Assembly: GCA_945921365.1 (NCBI GenBank)
Contig: CAMEKL010000030.1
Span: 1-5,934, forward strand
From: an uncultured Bacillota bacterium
GTDB taxonomy: Bacteria; Bacillota; Clostridia; Christensenellales; UBA1242
Direction of reading: 5' to 3'
DNA: 5,934 nucleotides
Part shown: piece after piece, positions 5,336-5,934 of the stretch
How the letters are laid out: every line of letters begins with the position of its first letter
Numbering within the stretch: the first letter of the stretch is position 1
Program-made: the position numbers and the translations under genes
Notes under the pieces: model-generated
What the model was told of the DNA's origin: nothing
Seen by the model: the letters and a program-made list of their open reading frames with translations, nothing else
Databases searched by the model: none

Positions 5336-5395
5336 AGTTTACGCAAGAAGACACATTGTGTATTCTTATATTTTAAATTAAGGAGATTTGATATT

Positions 5396-5934
5396 ATGAA
5401 AAAAACGATGTTAACAGGAGTTAGACCTAGTGGAAATCTAACATTAGGAAATTATTTAGGAGCAATTAAGAATTTTGTAGATAGACAAGAACAATATAAT
5501 AGTTATATCTTTCTTGCTGATTTACATGCAATCACAAGTTATATAGAACCTAGTAAATTGAAAAGTGCTGTTATGGATTCGGTAGCAATGTATTTAGCTT
5601 GTGGAGTTAACCCAGAAATTACAACTATATTTAAGCAAAGTGATGTATTGGAGCACGGGGCACTTGGATTTATAATGACATTCCAAACAAAAATGGGCGA
5701 ATTATCACGTATGACACAATTTAAGTATAAATCTCAGCAACAAACAAAAGAAGGCGTTGATACAGGTTTATTTGTTTATCCAACGCTTATGGTTGCTGAT
5801 ATTCTGCTATATAATACTGCGATAGTTCCTGTGGGCAAAGACCAACAGCAACATGTTGAACTTACTCGTGATTTGGCTGAAAGATTTAACAAGAGATATG
5901 GTAAAACTTTTGTGATGCCAGACGTATATGTAGC
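5396..5934 (+). CDS. trpS: Tryptophanyl-tRNA synthetase (N-terminal part, cut by window edge)
   Basis: TrpRS attaches tryptophan to tRNA-Trp in the cytoplasm. The visible 179 codons cover the first half of a roughly 330-residue class I synthetase. TGVRPSGNLTLGNYLGA (residues 7-23) holds the HIGH-type motif (TLGN). LADLHAIT (40-47) has the conserved active-site His44, followed by GELSRMTQFK (101-110), YPTLMVADILLYN with the Trp-recognising Asp135, VPVGKDQQQH (144-153) and ELTRDLAERFNKRYG. The KMSKS loop and tRNA-binding domain lie beyond the edge. The start ATG 5396 has AAGGAG (5380-5385) ten nt upstream; Met5 is less likely. The residue after GV is Arg10, where the well-studied Geobacillus enzyme has Gln9, and GKDQ replaces the common GEDQ. 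The gene lies behind a Trp-codon leader peptide and terminator, so its own product's activity probably controls its transcription. Confidence 0.95.
   Translation, partial: MKKTMLTGVRPSGNLTLGNYLGAIKNFVDRQEQYNSYIFLADLHAITSYIEPSKLKSAVMDSVAMYLACGVNPEITTIFKQSDVLEHGALGFIMTFQTKMGELSRMTQFKYKSQQQTKEGVDTGLFVYPTLMVADILLYNTAIVPVGKDQQQHVELTRDLAERFNKRYGKTFVMPDVYV

Noticed and set aside
5138..5395. T-box riboswitch in front of trpS
   Set aside because: No T-box consensus or specifier hairpin is visible; the Trp-codon leader peptide and alternative hairpins explain the region better.
1..5934. CRISPR arrays, insertion sequences, phage genes or ordinary tRNA genes
   Set aside because: I saw no regularly spaced repeats, transposase-like frames, phage genes or tRNA cloverleafs apart from the tmRNA.

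Overview
The window is AT-rich bacterial DNA with strong AGGAG-type ribosome binding sites. The gene set (minD, rnr-smpB-ssrA, trpS) and tight spacing suggest a low-GC Gram-positive bacterium, probably an uncultured Clostridia-like lineage. That placement is inferred from composition and gene order; I cannot name a genus. TGG is used for Trp, and the stops seen are TAA and TAG.

Layout: the left edge carries the N-terminal two thirds of minD on the minus strand, diverging from the rightward genes across about 155 bp. Next comes a trans-translation/RNA-quality-control block: rnr (RNase R, split in this sequence by a one-base frameshift near 1852-1857), smpB (its Shine-Dalgarno overlaps the rnr stop) and ssrA (tmRNA, encoded tag ANNQNLAVAA), only 17 nt after smpB. 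tmRNA-SmpB frees stalled ribosomes and RNase R degrades the faulty mRNA, so the three products act in one pathway. A 410-residue membrane-anchored, acidic, coiled-coil protein of unknown function follows ssrA by 33 nt and ends at a clear intrinsic terminator.

After that terminator is a promoter with a short, very basic ORF of doubtful reality. The most informative region follows: a near-consensus promoter, a 10-codon leader peptide (MFSSFIWWRW, three Trp codons), competing RNA hairpins, an intrinsic terminator, and then trpS (tryptophanyl-tRNA synthetase, cut by the right edge). This has the parts of a ribosome-mediated transcription attenuator for trpS. That is notable because Firmicutes aminoacyl-tRNA synthetase genes are usually controlled by T-box riboswitches, and I see no T-box here. 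A 17-bp antiterminator helix (5243-5259 with 5293-5309) is mutually exclusive with both an upstream hairpin and the terminator. A further 17-bp pairing ties the start of the leader ORF to the antiterminator strand, which suggests how ribosome position could be sensed.
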